DNA from: CTSoil-075 sp042610375
GTDB taxonomy: Bacteria; Bacillota; Negativicutes; DSM-13327
DNA length: 64,000 nt
Reading direction: 5' to 3'
NCBI RefSeq assembly: GCF_042610375.1
Contig: NZ_JBGJZL010000004.1
Location: 310,001 to 374,000, forward strand
Part shown: positions 44,845 to 53,948 of the stretch, in pieces
How positions within the stretch are numbered: position 1 is the stretch's first letter
Layout of the letters: each line of letters starts with the position of its first letter
Position numbers and translations under genes: made by a program
Notes under the pieces: model-generated
Database searches by the model: none
What the model saw: only the letters and a program-made list of their open reading frames with translations
Told to the model about the DNA's origin: nothing

Positions 44845-44876
44845 TTGACAATTAGAATTCTAAGTGATATTGTAAT
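44845..44876 (+). promoter_or_regulatory. MarR promoter with palindromic operator
   Basis: TTGACA at 44845, TATTGT at 44868 with a 17-base spacer. The perfect palindrome TTAGAATTCTAA (44852-44863) lies within the spacer, where a bound MarR dimer would block polymerase. Confidence 0.75.
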
Positions 44877-44922
44877 GTCATAAGCTTATTCAGTTTATCC
44901 TGCGTTTGAAAGGGAGATAAAA

Positions 44923-45357
44923 ATGACAAAAAAGAATTCTTGGATTGATCAGCCTTTTTCTTATCTAATTAGATCTATAGGCATTAAAATGAAAAATAAA
45001 GCAGACAAACGTCTTTCAGAGTTTAGTTTGAATTCTCAACAAGGGCATACTATTGGTTATATTAGTTCAAATGAAGGAATTATGCAAAAAGATTTAGCAA
45101 CTTTTTTTAACAAACGGGAAGCGAGTATAACAAGCATGCTTCAAGGTCTTGAAAAAAAAGGTTTTATTGAAAGAAGAATCCCTGAAAATAATGAAAGAGA
45201 AAAAAGAGTATATATTTTACCGAAGGGAAAAGAATTGGTTCAAAGCTTTGATAAAGAATTTCAGAAAATTGAAGATGATCTTACAAAATGTCTCACTGAT
45301 GATGAAATTCAAACATTACTTCAACTATTAACGAAAATTAATAAAAATTTTGAGTGA
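44923..45357 (+). CDS. MarR-family transcriptional regulator
   Basis: 144 residues with AAAGGGAG upstream. The winged helix has MQKDLATFFNKREASITSML and the wing EKKGFIERRIPENNEREKRV with the conserved D/E-x-R. It is directly upstream of a rifampin-phosphotransferase-like gene and two ABC exporter genes. The same palindrome precedes itself and the following gene, so it probably represses both until a drug binds. Confidence 0.92.
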   Translation: MTKKNSWIDQPFSYLIRSIGIKMKNKADKRLSEFSLNSQQGHTIGYISSNEGIMQKDLATFFNKREASITSMLQGLEKKGFIERRIPENNEREKRVYILPKGKELVQSFDKEFQKIEDDLTKCLTDDEIQTLLQLLTKINKNFE

Positions 45358-45376
45358 ATAATTTTTAGTTTAATAC

Positions 45377-45388
45377 TTAGAGTTCTAA
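45377..45388 (+). promoter_or_regulatory. Second MarR operator
   Basis: TTAGAGTTCTAA, one base different from the palindrome at 44852, lies 80 bases upstream of the phosphotransferase-like gene. Confidence 0.6.
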
Positions 45389-45468
45389 TTGTTAGATATA
45401 TATGTTTTGATGACTACCCCTAAATGATGGTAGAAAAAATAGTAAAAGTATAAGAAGGAGTGAATTGT

Positions 45469-48018
45469 ATGTCAAAATTTACAAATAAGCTAAACGAGTT
45501 GCATAAAGATTCTTTATCTATAGCAGGAGGCAAAGGGGCTAATCTGGGTGTATTAATTAATGCGGGAATGCCCGTTCCTCCTGGATTCGTAGTGACAGTG
45601 GATGGCTACCGTGCACACTTAGAAGCTGCAAATCTAAAGGAACTTATAAAGGATAAACTTAAAAATATTGCTGACAATGATATTGCTGCGATATCAGAGG
45701 CCAGTGAATGTATCGTGTCATGGATTGAAGAGTCTCCCATGCCTTTTCAGGTACAGGAAGAAGTGAAAAAGGCTTTTGAAAATTTCTCTAAGGATATGGG
45801 CAATAACCCAAATTTATCTGTTGCCGTCCGTTCAAGTGCTACCGCAGAAGATTTGCCATCAGCATCTTTTGCTGGACAGCATGAAACCTATCTTGGGGTT
45901 TACGGGATAGATGAAATACTTAGACATGTAAAAAAATGCTGGGCCAGTCTTTGGTCTTCTCAAGCAATCTCCTACCGAATCAGCATGGGTTTTGAACATC
46001 TTAAGGTAGACTTGGCTGTTGTTGTCCAGGCTATGATAAATGCTGAAGCTGCTGGAGTAATGTTTACTGCAAATCCTGTAAATGGCAGACGCGATGAATT
46101 ACTAATTAGTGCCGGATATGGACTTGGCGAAGCTGTTGTCAGCGGGCTTATAACTCCAGATACATTTATTTTGTCAAAAACAGGAACTGTTAGAGAACAA
46201 ATTTTAGGTTCTAAAGAAAAAAAGATTATGTTAAGCAAAAACGGCACTGTTACAGAAGACGTTCCAATGGCAAAGCGGAAAACCTGCTGTCTGGGGAAAA
46301 ATGAACTTAAACAATTGACAGACCTTGCAACAGTTGTTGAAAAGCATTATGGATGTCCGATGGACACAGAGTGGGCTCTTTCACAGGGGAAAATATATAT
46401 GCTTCAGGCTAGACCTATCACGACTGAGCTATCTGAAATCGAAGATCTGGATATTCTGGGATCTGATGATGAAATAATTTTTCAGGGTAAAAAAGCGCCT
46501 CAGGGATTGCAAAGTGCTATGGAACATTGTTCAGAGCCTCTGACTCCCTTGGATTTTGCGTATGTTTGTGCCTGTTATCAAGGACTAGATCGTTATTTAC
46601 ACAATGAGGTTGGATTCAGTTTACCAAAAGAGCCGACCCGACCAGTAGAAAGAGAAAACGGTTGTGTAGCCATTGACTTAAAACAGGCGGGCTTCGCCCC
46701 TATGATGCTATGGAAAGTACCAAAATTATTAATTAAGGAATACGCTATGGATCTCCATGAATTTTGGCAATCCTTATCTAAAGAAATGGATTCATGGATT
46801 AGTAGAATGGATAAAGCAGGAGCGAATACAAAGGATGAAATACAATTTGCAGCGCTGATTGAACAGGCAATAGCCGAACATGGAGTCCTTTTTCAAAAAA
46901 GGATGTCGGATTTCGTACCTAGTATAGTTATTGATCTAAAATTTAACTATTTAATCAAAAAAGCGGTAGGAAAGGATCATCAAGAAGAGATTAAAGAAAG
47001 ACTTCTCCGAGCATTACCATTTAGAACCGCTTTGCAAAATAAGGCATTAATAAAAGTTGCACAGACGGCAGTTGTATATGGAAAAGACAGTAATGAATTT
47101 AAAAATGAATTTGATACATTTTTAGCAGAATACGGCGACAGACCTTCAGCAAGTATGGCCCCTACCCTAGGGGCCTATACATGGAGAGAAAAACCGGAGG
47201 TAATTTATACACTGATTAATTCATTACTCCGTGATGACACCTTGCTTGACTCCGAGGCAAGCTTCAAAAAACAAGAACTTGACCTTGAAGAGGCAAAGAA
47301 TCAAATTAGGAAAAATCTAAAGGCAGGCAAATATGAAAACTTCCTTAAAATACTTGATAAAGCCAGAGAAGGAGTAATCATTAGGGAGGAAGGCCTGTTT
47401 TATGTAGAAAAGATTACAGCATGTGTACGCAGATTAATTTTAAAGCTTGGAACTATACTTGCAGAAAAAAATATCATAAATGAGGCATCTGATATATTCT
47501 TTATTTTTTTGGAAGAACTTGGTCCAGTTGCGGCTGGACAATTAGATAGGAAAGAACGGATCGAAAAACGGAAAGACGCTTATAAAAAAGTTTATGCCGC
47601 CCATGAAAAAGGCATTCATTGGATGATATCTACAGGATCATTTCCTGTATTTAAAACAAATAAAAAACAAAAGCAAGATAAAAATATGGATGACCCAAAC
47701 ACAATTAAGGGAATTTCCGCAAGCCGTGGAGTGTACGAAGGTCCGGTATGCATTGTGAGAGGACCTTCTGAATTCAGTAAGCTAAAAAAAGGAGATATAC
47801 TGGTATCACCATATACTGCCCCCGTTTGGACTCCACTTTTTAGAATAGCATCCGGAGTAGTAACCGAAATAGGAAGTGCGGGTTCCCATGCTGCAATTGT
47901 CTCAAGGGAATATGGTATACCGTGTGTAGTAGATATGCCTAACATCACAAATATATTAAAAGATGGACAGATAATACGTGTAGATGGAACAAATGGCATA
48001 ATAACTTTGTTAGCATAA
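45469..48018 (+). CDS. PEP-synthase/rifampin-phosphotransferase-like enzyme
   Basis: 849 residues from the ATG at 45469 (AAGGAG eight bases upstream). The N-terminal ATP-grasp domain has GGKGANLGVLINAGMPVPPG, RSSATAEDLPSASFAGQ and MFTANPVNGRRDE. A middle domain (about 330-720) has no pyruvate-binding features. The C-terminal swivelling phosphohistidine domain has GSAGSHAAIVSREYGIP with His807. Order and length match rifampin phosphotransferase, which moves the beta phosphate of ATP to rifamycin. Plain PEP synthase is less likely because the PEP/pyruvate barrel is missing. The substrate is not proven. Confidence 0.82.
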   Translation: MSKFTNKLNELHKDSLSIAGGKGANLGVLINAGMPVPPGFVVTVDGYRAHLEAANLKELIKDKLKNIADNDIAAISEASECIVSWIEESPMPFQVQEEVKKAFENFSKDMGNNPNLSVAVRSSATAEDLPSASFAGQHETYLGVYGIDEILRHVKKCWASLWSSQAISYRISMGFEHLKVDLAVVVQAMINAEAAGVMFTANPVNGRRDELLISAGYGLGEAVVSGLITPDTFILSKTGTVREQILGSKEKKIMLSKNGTVTEDVPMAKRKTCCLGKNELKQLTDLATVVEKHYGCPMDTEWALSQGKIYMLQARPITTELSEIEDLDILGSDDEIIFQGKKAPQGLQSAMEHCSEPLTPLDFAYVCACYQGLDRYLHNEVGFSLPKEPTRPVERENGCVAIDLKQAGFAPMMLWKVPKLLIKEYAMDLHEFWQSLSKEMDSWISRMDKAGANTKDEIQFAALIEQAIAEHGVLFQKRMSDFVPSIVIDLKFNYLIKKAVGKDHQEEIKERLLRALPFRTALQNKALIKVAQTAVVYGKDSNEFKNEFDTFLAEYGDRPSASMAPTLGAYTWREKPEVIYTLINSLLRDDTLLDSEASFKKQELDLEEAKNQIRKNLKAGKYENFLKILDKAREGVIIREEGLFYVEKITACVRRLILKLGTILAEKNIINEASDIFFIFLEELGPVAAGQLDRKERIEKRKDAYKKVYAAHEKGIHWMISTGSFPVFKTNKKQKQDKNMDDPNTIKGISASRGVYEGPVCIVRGPSEFSKLKKGDILVSPYTAPVWTPLFRIASGVVTEIGSAGSHAAIVSREYGIPCVVDMPNITNILKDGQIIRVDGTNGIITLLA

Positions 48019-48057
48019 TTTAGTTGTTTAAAGAAATTTGTGATGGAGGCCATTTAT

Positions 48058-49779
48058 ATGCTTAAAATGATCAAACGACTATCTCCTGTTGCAGTGTCCG
48101 CAGCAATCGTTTTTTTGCTTGTGCAGGTAGCTTGTTTGTTATACCTGCCATATGTGACGGCGGATATTGTTAACAAAGGCTTGATGACAGGCGATATTTC
48201 GCACATCTGGGCAAAGGGCTTTCTGATGATTGCGTTATCTGTTTGCGGCTTGGTGGGCGCTCTGCTCAACACTCTTATCTTTTCCAATGTATCCTATAAG
48301 CTGGGGGGCCAACTTCGGGGCGATATTTATCGAAAGGCAATGAGTTTTTCCAAGCATGAGTTTGACAAATTCGGGGCTTCGTCCCTTATGACGCGCAATA
48401 CCAATGATGTAATGCAGGTACAGAATTTAGTGGAAATGGCTATGAAATTCCTGATTCTTTCACCATTGTTACTATTTGGCGGCATTGCAATGACCTATTT
48501 ACTGAGTCCTAAACTTTCATTGGTCTTTTTAGGCACCGTCCCATTTCTGGTTGTCGCGGCTCTTGTTATTTACTATTTTGCAAGCCCCCTATACGCAAAG
48601 ATGCAAAAAAAGTTAGATAGTCTCAACCTCTTTTTTAGAGAAGGTCTTACTGGTGTAAAGGTTATACGCGCCTTCAGCAAAGAGCAGAAAGAGTATGAGA
48701 AGTATAAGAGTGCTAATCAAGAATATACCAGAACATCGATCACAGCCGCTACCATAATGGGTGTCTTCAGTCCCATAATCACAATGATTATAAGCCTTTC
48801 TACAATACTCATTGTATGGATTGGTGGCAATTCTGTGGAGGTGGGAGCAATGGAAATCGGCACTATTATGGGTGCCATTAGCTATTCAGTGCAAATTGTG
48901 ATGGGGTTTGGAATGCTTACTAGTGTAATTTTAGCTGTCCCCCGCGGACAAATCTCAGCAGCTCGAATTCATGAGGTGCTCAATATGCCCATGACCATTA
49001 ACGATCCTAAACATGCAATCAATGTGGGAAACATGAAAACGACGCTTAATTTTGAAAATGTTGATTTTCGTTATCATGGTGCCGAGAAAAAAACATTAGA
49101 AAGCATAAACTTAACAGTAAAACAAGGCCAAACGCTTGCTGTTATTGGCAATACAGGTGGTGGCAAGACATCGCTTGTAAACCTAATATCAAGGCTATAC
49201 GATGTAGAAAAAGGCTCTGTTCGCATTAACGATACCGATATTCGTGATATGGAGCAAGAAACGCTTCATGACCTAGTTAGCCTTTCACCGCAAAAATCCG
49301 CATTATTTTGGGGAACAATACGCTCCAATATGTTGATGGGCAAGTCGGATGCTACGGATAATGAAATATGGGCGGCGCTGGAGATGGCAAAGGCTACGGA
49401 GTTTGTCAGCATACTTCCTAAAGGCTTAGACAGTGTCGTGGACAAAAGCGGCGGCAATTTCTCAGGCGGACAAAAGCAACGGCTTTGCATTGCACGGGCA
49501 CTCTTAAAGGACGCGAGCATCTATATATTTGATGACTCTTTCTCGGCGCTTGATTTCAAAACAGATGCTGCAGTGCGCATGGCAATGAAAGAAAAACTAA
49601 CGAGCGCCGTTACTATCGTTGTTGCACAAAGAGTCAGCACCATTATCGACGCCGACTTGATTGCGGTCCTTGACAATGGCAAGCTCGCAGGGCTTGGTAC
49701 TCATAAACAATTAAGCACATCAAATGCTGTTTATCGGGAAATTGTCGAGTCTCAATTTTACAAGGAGGTAGTGGCATGA
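48058..49779 (+). CDS. ABC multidrug exporter half-transporter, degenerate ATPase site
   Basis: 573 residues from the ATG at 48058 (GGAGG eight bases upstream). Six membrane helices form the exporter domain. The nucleotide domain has Walker A GNTGGGKTS (near 364), signature FSGGQ and Walker B IYIFDD, where the usual catalytic Glu is Asp; the switch His is replaced by Gln (VAQRVST). The next gene overlaps by four bases. Together they resemble BmrCD/LmrCD heterodimers, in which this partner supplies the non-catalytic site. Confidence 0.92.
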   Translation: MLKMIKRLSPVAVSAAIVFLLVQVACLLYLPYVTADIVNKGLMTGDISHIWAKGFLMIALSVCGLVGALLNTLIFSNVSYKLGGQLRGDIYRKAMSFSKHEFDKFGASSLMTRNTNDVMQVQNLVEMAMKFLILSPLLLFGGIAMTYLLSPKLSLVFLGTVPFLVVAALVIYYFASPLYAKMQKKLDSLNLFFREGLTGVKVIRAFSKEQKEYEKYKSANQEYTRTSITAATIMGVFSPIITMIISLSTILIVWIGGNSVEVGAMEIGTIMGAISYSVQIVMGFGMLTSVILAVPRGQISAARIHEVLNMPMTINDPKHAINVGNMKTTLNFENVDFRYHGAEKKTLESINLTVKQGQTLAVIGNTGGGKTSLVNLISRLYDVEKGSVRINDTDIRDMEQETLHDLVSLSPQKSALFWGTIRSNMLMGKSDATDNEIWAALEMAKATEFVSILPKGLDSVVDKSGGNFSGGQKQRLCIARALLKDASIYIFDDSFSALDFKTDAAVRMAMKEKLTSAVTIVVAQRVSTIIDADLIAVLDNGKLAGLGTHKQLSTSNAVYREIVESQFYKEVVA

Positions 49780-51587
49780 ACATGAACGGTGGTATGAGGG
49801 GAAGAGACGGCGCCATCACTGGCAAGAAGCCACAAAATACGTGGAATACAATTAAGAGGTTCATGGGGTGCATGAAAGGAAACAATCTATTAATTGCCTT
49901 GACAGTTATCATTGCGATTGTAGGTACCGTAATGCAGGTCATTAGCCCTAAAATGCTGGGAAATGCAACAACAGTCATTTCTGAAGGTATAAAACAGGGT
50001 AGTGGAATAGACTTTAGAGGGCTTCGGGGCATACTGTTAACGGTTGCCGCTATGTATGGCGGAGTATTCATAGCAACCTTTTTACAGCAGAGGATTATGG
50101 TCATTGTTGCTCAGAAGACGGCCTATTCCTTACGCAATGAGCTAAAGTCAAAAATGAATAAAGTTCCTATTTCTTATTTTGACAAAAATTCAAATGGTAT
50201 CCTGATGTCGGTGGCAACGAACGATATTGACAATATAGTAACAAGTTTACAGCAGAGTTTGACAGAACTTATCTCCAGTATAATTCTTGCGGTGGGTGTT
50301 TTAGTGATTATGATTTACATTAGCCCGTTACTTACATTACTTGCTTGTGTCATGCTTCCTGGTACTCTTATAATTATGAAAACCTTAACGCCTAACACGC
50401 AAAAAAATAACAGGCAATATTTGAAATTGCAAGGCGAGCTAAACGGGCAAATAGAAGAAACATATCAGGGGTTTGCGGTGGTTAAGAGTTTTGGCAGCGA
50501 AAAGGATATGCTTAAGAAATTTGACGTTGTAAATGAAGGAATGATTCAATCAGGATGGAGGGCGAGATTCTTTGGCGGCAGCATGATGCCAAGTATGAAC
50601 CTTGTGCAAAATATTATTTATGTCCTCATCACCGTAATAGGTGCAGTTAAGGTAGTGGGTGGCTCTATCACAATTGGGGATATGCAAGCATTTTTGCAGT
50701 ATTCCACGCAGTTTTCAATGCCACTGGTGAAACTCTCACAGATTTGGGGCAGTATCCTATCCGCAATTGCGTCCGCTGAACGTGTGTTTGAAATGTTGGA
50801 TGCGGAAGAAACGATTGAGTATAAGGAGGAGTTTCCGAACAACTGTCACGAAACCGCAAAGATCGTTTTTGATCATGTAAAGTTTGGTTATACGGATGAA
50901 CTGCTGATGAAAGATTTCTGCATGGATGTTCAAGAAGGGCAGATGGTAGCGATCGTCGGACACACAGGTGCAGGAAAGACTACACTGATCAACCTGTTGG
51001 AGCGCTTCTATGAAATTCAGGGTGGATGCATTCGCATTGATGGTGTGGATATTCGCAATACAGCAAGGCAGATGGTGCGGCAAAGAATTGGTATGGTATT
51101 GCAGGATACATGGCTCTTTTCTGGCACGCTCTACGATAACATTAAGTATGGGAATGAGAATGCAACCAAAGAACAAATATACGTTGCAGCGAAAGCAGCC
51201 TACGCCGATGATTTTATTCAAAAGTTGCCTGATGGTTACAACACCGTTTTGAATGAAGAGGCTAGCAATATTTCGCAGGGGCAACGTCAGCTTATCACGA
51301 TAGCGAGGGCCTTTGTCAGCAATCCGGAAATATTGATTTTAGATGAAGCTACGTCCAATGTGGATAGCCGCACAGAATTGGTTATCCAGAATGCAATGAA
51401 GCGGCTGCTCGAAGGACGCACGAGTTTTGTGGTTGCTCACCGGTTGTCAACTATTTACGATGCTGACCGTATTTTAGTCATGGATAAAGGTGACATTGTG
51501 GAAAGTGGGAATCACAAGGAACTACTGAGTAAGAACGGAACCTACGCGGATATTTATAATAGCCAATTTGCACGAAATATCGCATAA
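49776..51587 (+). CDS. ABC multidrug exporter half-transporter, catalytic partner
   Basis: 603 residues. Exporter domain plus nucleotide domain: Walker A GHTGAGKTT (near 393), Walker B ILILDEATS with the catalytic Glu, and switch His in VAHRLST. The signature reads ISQGQ instead of LSGGQ. Together with the partner's FSGGQ and its D/Q changes this gives one active and one degenerate site, as in heterodimeric exporters. It likely pumps the drug that the upstream enzyme modifies. Confidence 0.92.
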   Translation: MNMNGGMRGRDGAITGKKPQNTWNTIKRFMGCMKGNNLLIALTVIIAIVGTVMQVISPKMLGNATTVISEGIKQGSGIDFRGLRGILLTVAAMYGGVFIATFLQQRIMVIVAQKTAYSLRNELKSKMNKVPISYFDKNSNGILMSVATNDIDNIVTSLQQSLTELISSIILAVGVLVIMIYISPLLTLLACVMLPGTLIIMKTLTPNTQKNNRQYLKLQGELNGQIEETYQGFAVVKSFGSEKDMLKKFDVVNEGMIQSGWRARFFGGSMMPSMNLVQNIIYVLITVIGAVKVVGGSITIGDMQAFLQYSTQFSMPLVKLSQIWGSILSAIASAERVFEMLDAEETIEYKEEFPNNCHETAKIVFDHVKFGYTDELLMKDFCMDVQEGQMVAIVGHTGAGKTTLINLLERFYEIQGGCIRIDGVDIRNTARQMVRQRIGMVLQDTWLFSGTLYDNIKYGNENATKEQIYVAAKAAYADDFIQKLPDGYNTVLNEEASNISQGQRQLITIARAFVSNPEILILDEATSNVDSRTELVIQNAMKRLLEGRTSFVVAHRLSTIYDADRILVMDKGDIVESGNHKELLSKNGTYADIYNSQFARNIA

Positions 51588-51679
51588 AGGCAGCATCAGG
51601 TATCGTCCTCACTGTGGTTCTGGTGTGAAAATTTTATCAGTAATTATTGCGAAAAAGTTCAGTCCCATAATCAAAACCG

Positions 51680-51925
51680 ACACCCCCCTATTTAGGGCTG
51701 TCGAAAACCTCTACGTAAAACGCCTATTCTGCGTATCAGTATCATAAAACTACCACAACACATGTGGAGTGTGTCGCGCTGATTGCAAAGAAATAGCCTG
51801 ATTTCACTGGGTTCGTGGCTTTATTGGTGGTTCTATAGGTGCATAACTATGTTCGCGTAGACTTCGGTCTGCGCGTTTTTTTCATGTAGGGGTGTCGCGG
51901 AAGAAAGAGGTTTCGTGTAAAGGTA
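51680..51925 (+). repeat. Dispersed RNA-like repeat, copy E (full length)
   Basis: CTACGTAAAACGCCTATT, GCGTATCAGTATCAT, the CACAACACATGTGGAGTGTGT core, then AATAGCCTGATTTC. The terminator CGCGTAGAC-TTCG-GTCTGCGCG is followed by TTTTTTT. The stem bases differ from copies B and C but still pair. Downstream come GGGGTGTCGCGG and TTTCGTGTA. Confidence 0.72.
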
Positions 51926-51984
51926 TGGGGAAAAGACTCGCTCTAGTGAATTAAGCTGGGACCAACTGCTAGACTGAATGCATA

Positions 51985-52050
51985 ATATTAAATCTCAGAA
52001 TCGGAATATTTCCATTAAAATAAATTCTGGACATCTTTTTTACGTTGATT
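51985..52050 (-). mobile_element. IS6-family remnant next to repeat copy E
   Basis: On the minus strand it resembles the transposase start region (TCCAGAATTTATTTTAATGG). It is preceded by the same CTAGTGAATTAAGCTGGGA join seen at 38075. It is very decayed. Confidence 0.4.
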
Positions 52051-52225
52051 TTAAGAGGTACTAAAATTATGATTGCTAATGATAAATATTTTTACAAATT
52101 ATGTAAAAATTAAAGGTATTTATTATCTATCTAATAAATAAAGTATTACTAATATCTTATTGTAAAAAAAGTAACAACATCTAGACCGTGCACAAAAAAG
52201 CACACAGAAAAAAGGAGGGGAATTT

Positions 52226-52459
52226 ATGCACAAACCGTCACGAGGAGCGATTCTATGCGGACTGGTTCCATTTATTGGAATGTGTTTTTCAGTTTCGCTG
52301 TGGGATCAAATTTATCCATTCGTTTTCGGTATGCCATTCAACATGTTTTGGCTGATAGGATGGGTGCTCCTGACCCCATTGATCATGTGGGGGGCGTACA
52401 AGCTTGAGATGGCAAAGTTGGCAGAGAATAAGGCACAGGAGGGAATGAAGCATGAGTAA
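52226..52459 (+). CDS. DUF3311 small membrane protein
   Basis: 77 residues with AGGAGGGG upstream. Two membrane helices (about 9-28 and 38-59) with the motif PFVFGMPFNMFWLIGWVLLT typical of DUF3311. These small proteins are regularly encoded directly before SSS-family symporters and are thought to be their accessory subunits. Its end overlaps the symporter start by eight bases. Confidence 0.88.
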   Translation: MHKPSRGAILCGLVPFIGMCFSVSLWDQIYPFVFGMPFNMFWLIGWVLLTPLIMWGAYKLEMAKLAENKAQEGMKHE

Positions 52460-53948
52460 TAGCGCAATTGCACTCACTGTCATATTTTCAATTGTTCTAG
52501 TCAGTTCATTTTTCGGCTTTTACTCCGGCTCCAAGCAAAAGATGAGTTTGGAGCAATGGACGGTAGGAAACCGTAATTTCGGCGTTATTCTGATGTGGCT
52601 GTTGATGGCTGGAGAGATCTATACGACTTTTGCCTTTTTAGGTGCCAGTGGCTGGGCTTATTCGCGAGGAGGACCGACGTTATATATAATTGGCTATATG
52701 GTTCTGGCCTACGTAGTCTCATTTTATATTTTGCCGCAACTTTGGGAAGTCGGAAGAAAATATGGCATGCAGACCCAGTCCGACTTTTTTGAGAAACGTT
52801 ATGGCAGCAAGCGTTTAGCCGCCATTGTCTCTCTAATCGGAGTAATTTTCATCATCCCTTATCTGCAGCTTCAACTTACTGGTCTGGGAATTATTATGGA
52901 AGTTGCTAGTTTTGGTGGTATTAGCCGTACGATAGCCATGCTTATCTCTTTTGCCCTGGTGGCTGGATTCGTTTACACTAGCGGCATCCGCGCCGTTGCA
53001 TCGATCAGCGTTATTAAAGACATCTTAATGTTATTTGCCGCGGTGTTCCTTGGCATTGGCCTACCATATATGTATTTCGGCGGTTTGGGTGAAATGTTCA
53101 CCGCTGTGGTCCAGGCCAAACCAGAACATCTCATTATGCCGGGATCTACCAAGGTGATGGGGCATTCCTGGTATATTTCTACAGTTCTCCTTACTTCACT
53201 GGGTTTTTATATGTGGCCGCACATCGTAGGTGCCTCCTTCACGGCGAAAAGTGCTGATACTTTACGACGTAACGCGGTGATTATGCCGATTTATACCATT
53301 ACCATGCCCCTGATTTTCTTTGTCGGCTTTACGGCGATTTTGGTAATCCCCGGTTTGCAAAACGGTGATCTAGCACTTCTTACCATCGTCCAGAAATCTT
53401 ATCCAGCCTGGATGCTCGGTCTGATTGGCGCAGCCGGTGCTCTTACGGCGATGGTACCTGCCGCTATCTTGATTTTGGCATCCGCTACTCTCTTTGCTAA
53501 GAACTTTTACCGACCAATGATTAAACCTGACATGAGTGATGATCAGGTAGCCAGTTTAGCAAAAAAAATGGTAATTGTTATTACTTTAATTTCTCTCTAT
53601 TTTGCCATCTTTAGTTCCAGTACGCTGGTGTCGCTCTTATTATTAGGATACGCGGGCATCACGCAGTTCTTTCCTGGTATGGTGTTTGGCCTCTACTGGC
53701 CAAGGGCAAATATGACCGGGGTGTTAGCTGGTATTGTCACCGGTATCTCAATTGTGGCGTATCTTGTACTTAATAAACTTGATCCAGTTATGGGTATTAA
53801 TGCGGGTTTCTTTGCTCTATGCGTAAATACGGTCATTACCGTAATCATCAGTTTAATAACAGTAGGGCAGACCAATGGGTTTGATGATAATTCTATTAAA
53901 GAAGGAAGTGTGACAACTTGGCCAACTATGAGGAGCAAGCAGCAATAA
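52452..53948 (+). CDS. Sodium:solute symporter (SSS family)
   Basis: 498 residues with about 13 membrane helices. The motifs GNRNFGVILMWLLMAGEIYT, GMQTQSDFFEKRYGSKRLA and TSGIRAVASISVIKDILML place it in the SSS family near the pantothenate/urea-type branch. Substrate uptake would be driven by sodium. It is translationally coupled to DUF3311 upstream and overlaps the M20 amidohydrolase gene downstream by 31 bases, suggesting import of an amidated or acylated compound that the hydrolase then cleaves. Confidence 0.9.
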   Translation: MSNSAIALTVIFSIVLVSSFFGFYSGSKQKMSLEQWTVGNRNFGVILMWLLMAGEIYTTFAFLGASGWAYSRGGPTLYIIGYMVLAYVVSFYILPQLWEVGRKYGMQTQSDFFEKRYGSKRLAAIVSLIGVIFIIPYLQLQLTGLGIIMEVASFGGISRTIAMLISFALVAGFVYTSGIRAVASISVIKDILMLFAAVFLGIGLPYMYFGGLGEMFTAVVQAKPEHLIMPGSTKVMGHSWYISTVLLTSLGFYMWPHIVGASFTAKSADTLRRNAVIMPIYTITMPLIFFVGFTAILVIPGLQNGDLALLTIVQKSYPAWMLGLIGAAGALTAMVPAAILILASATLFAKNFYRPMIKPDMSDDQVASLAKKMVIVITLISLYFAIFSSSTLVSLLLLGYAGITQFFPGMVFGLYWPRANMTGVLAGIVTGISIVAYLVLNKLDPVMGINAGFFALCVNTVITVIISLITVGQTNGFDDNSIKEGSVTTWPTMRSKQQ

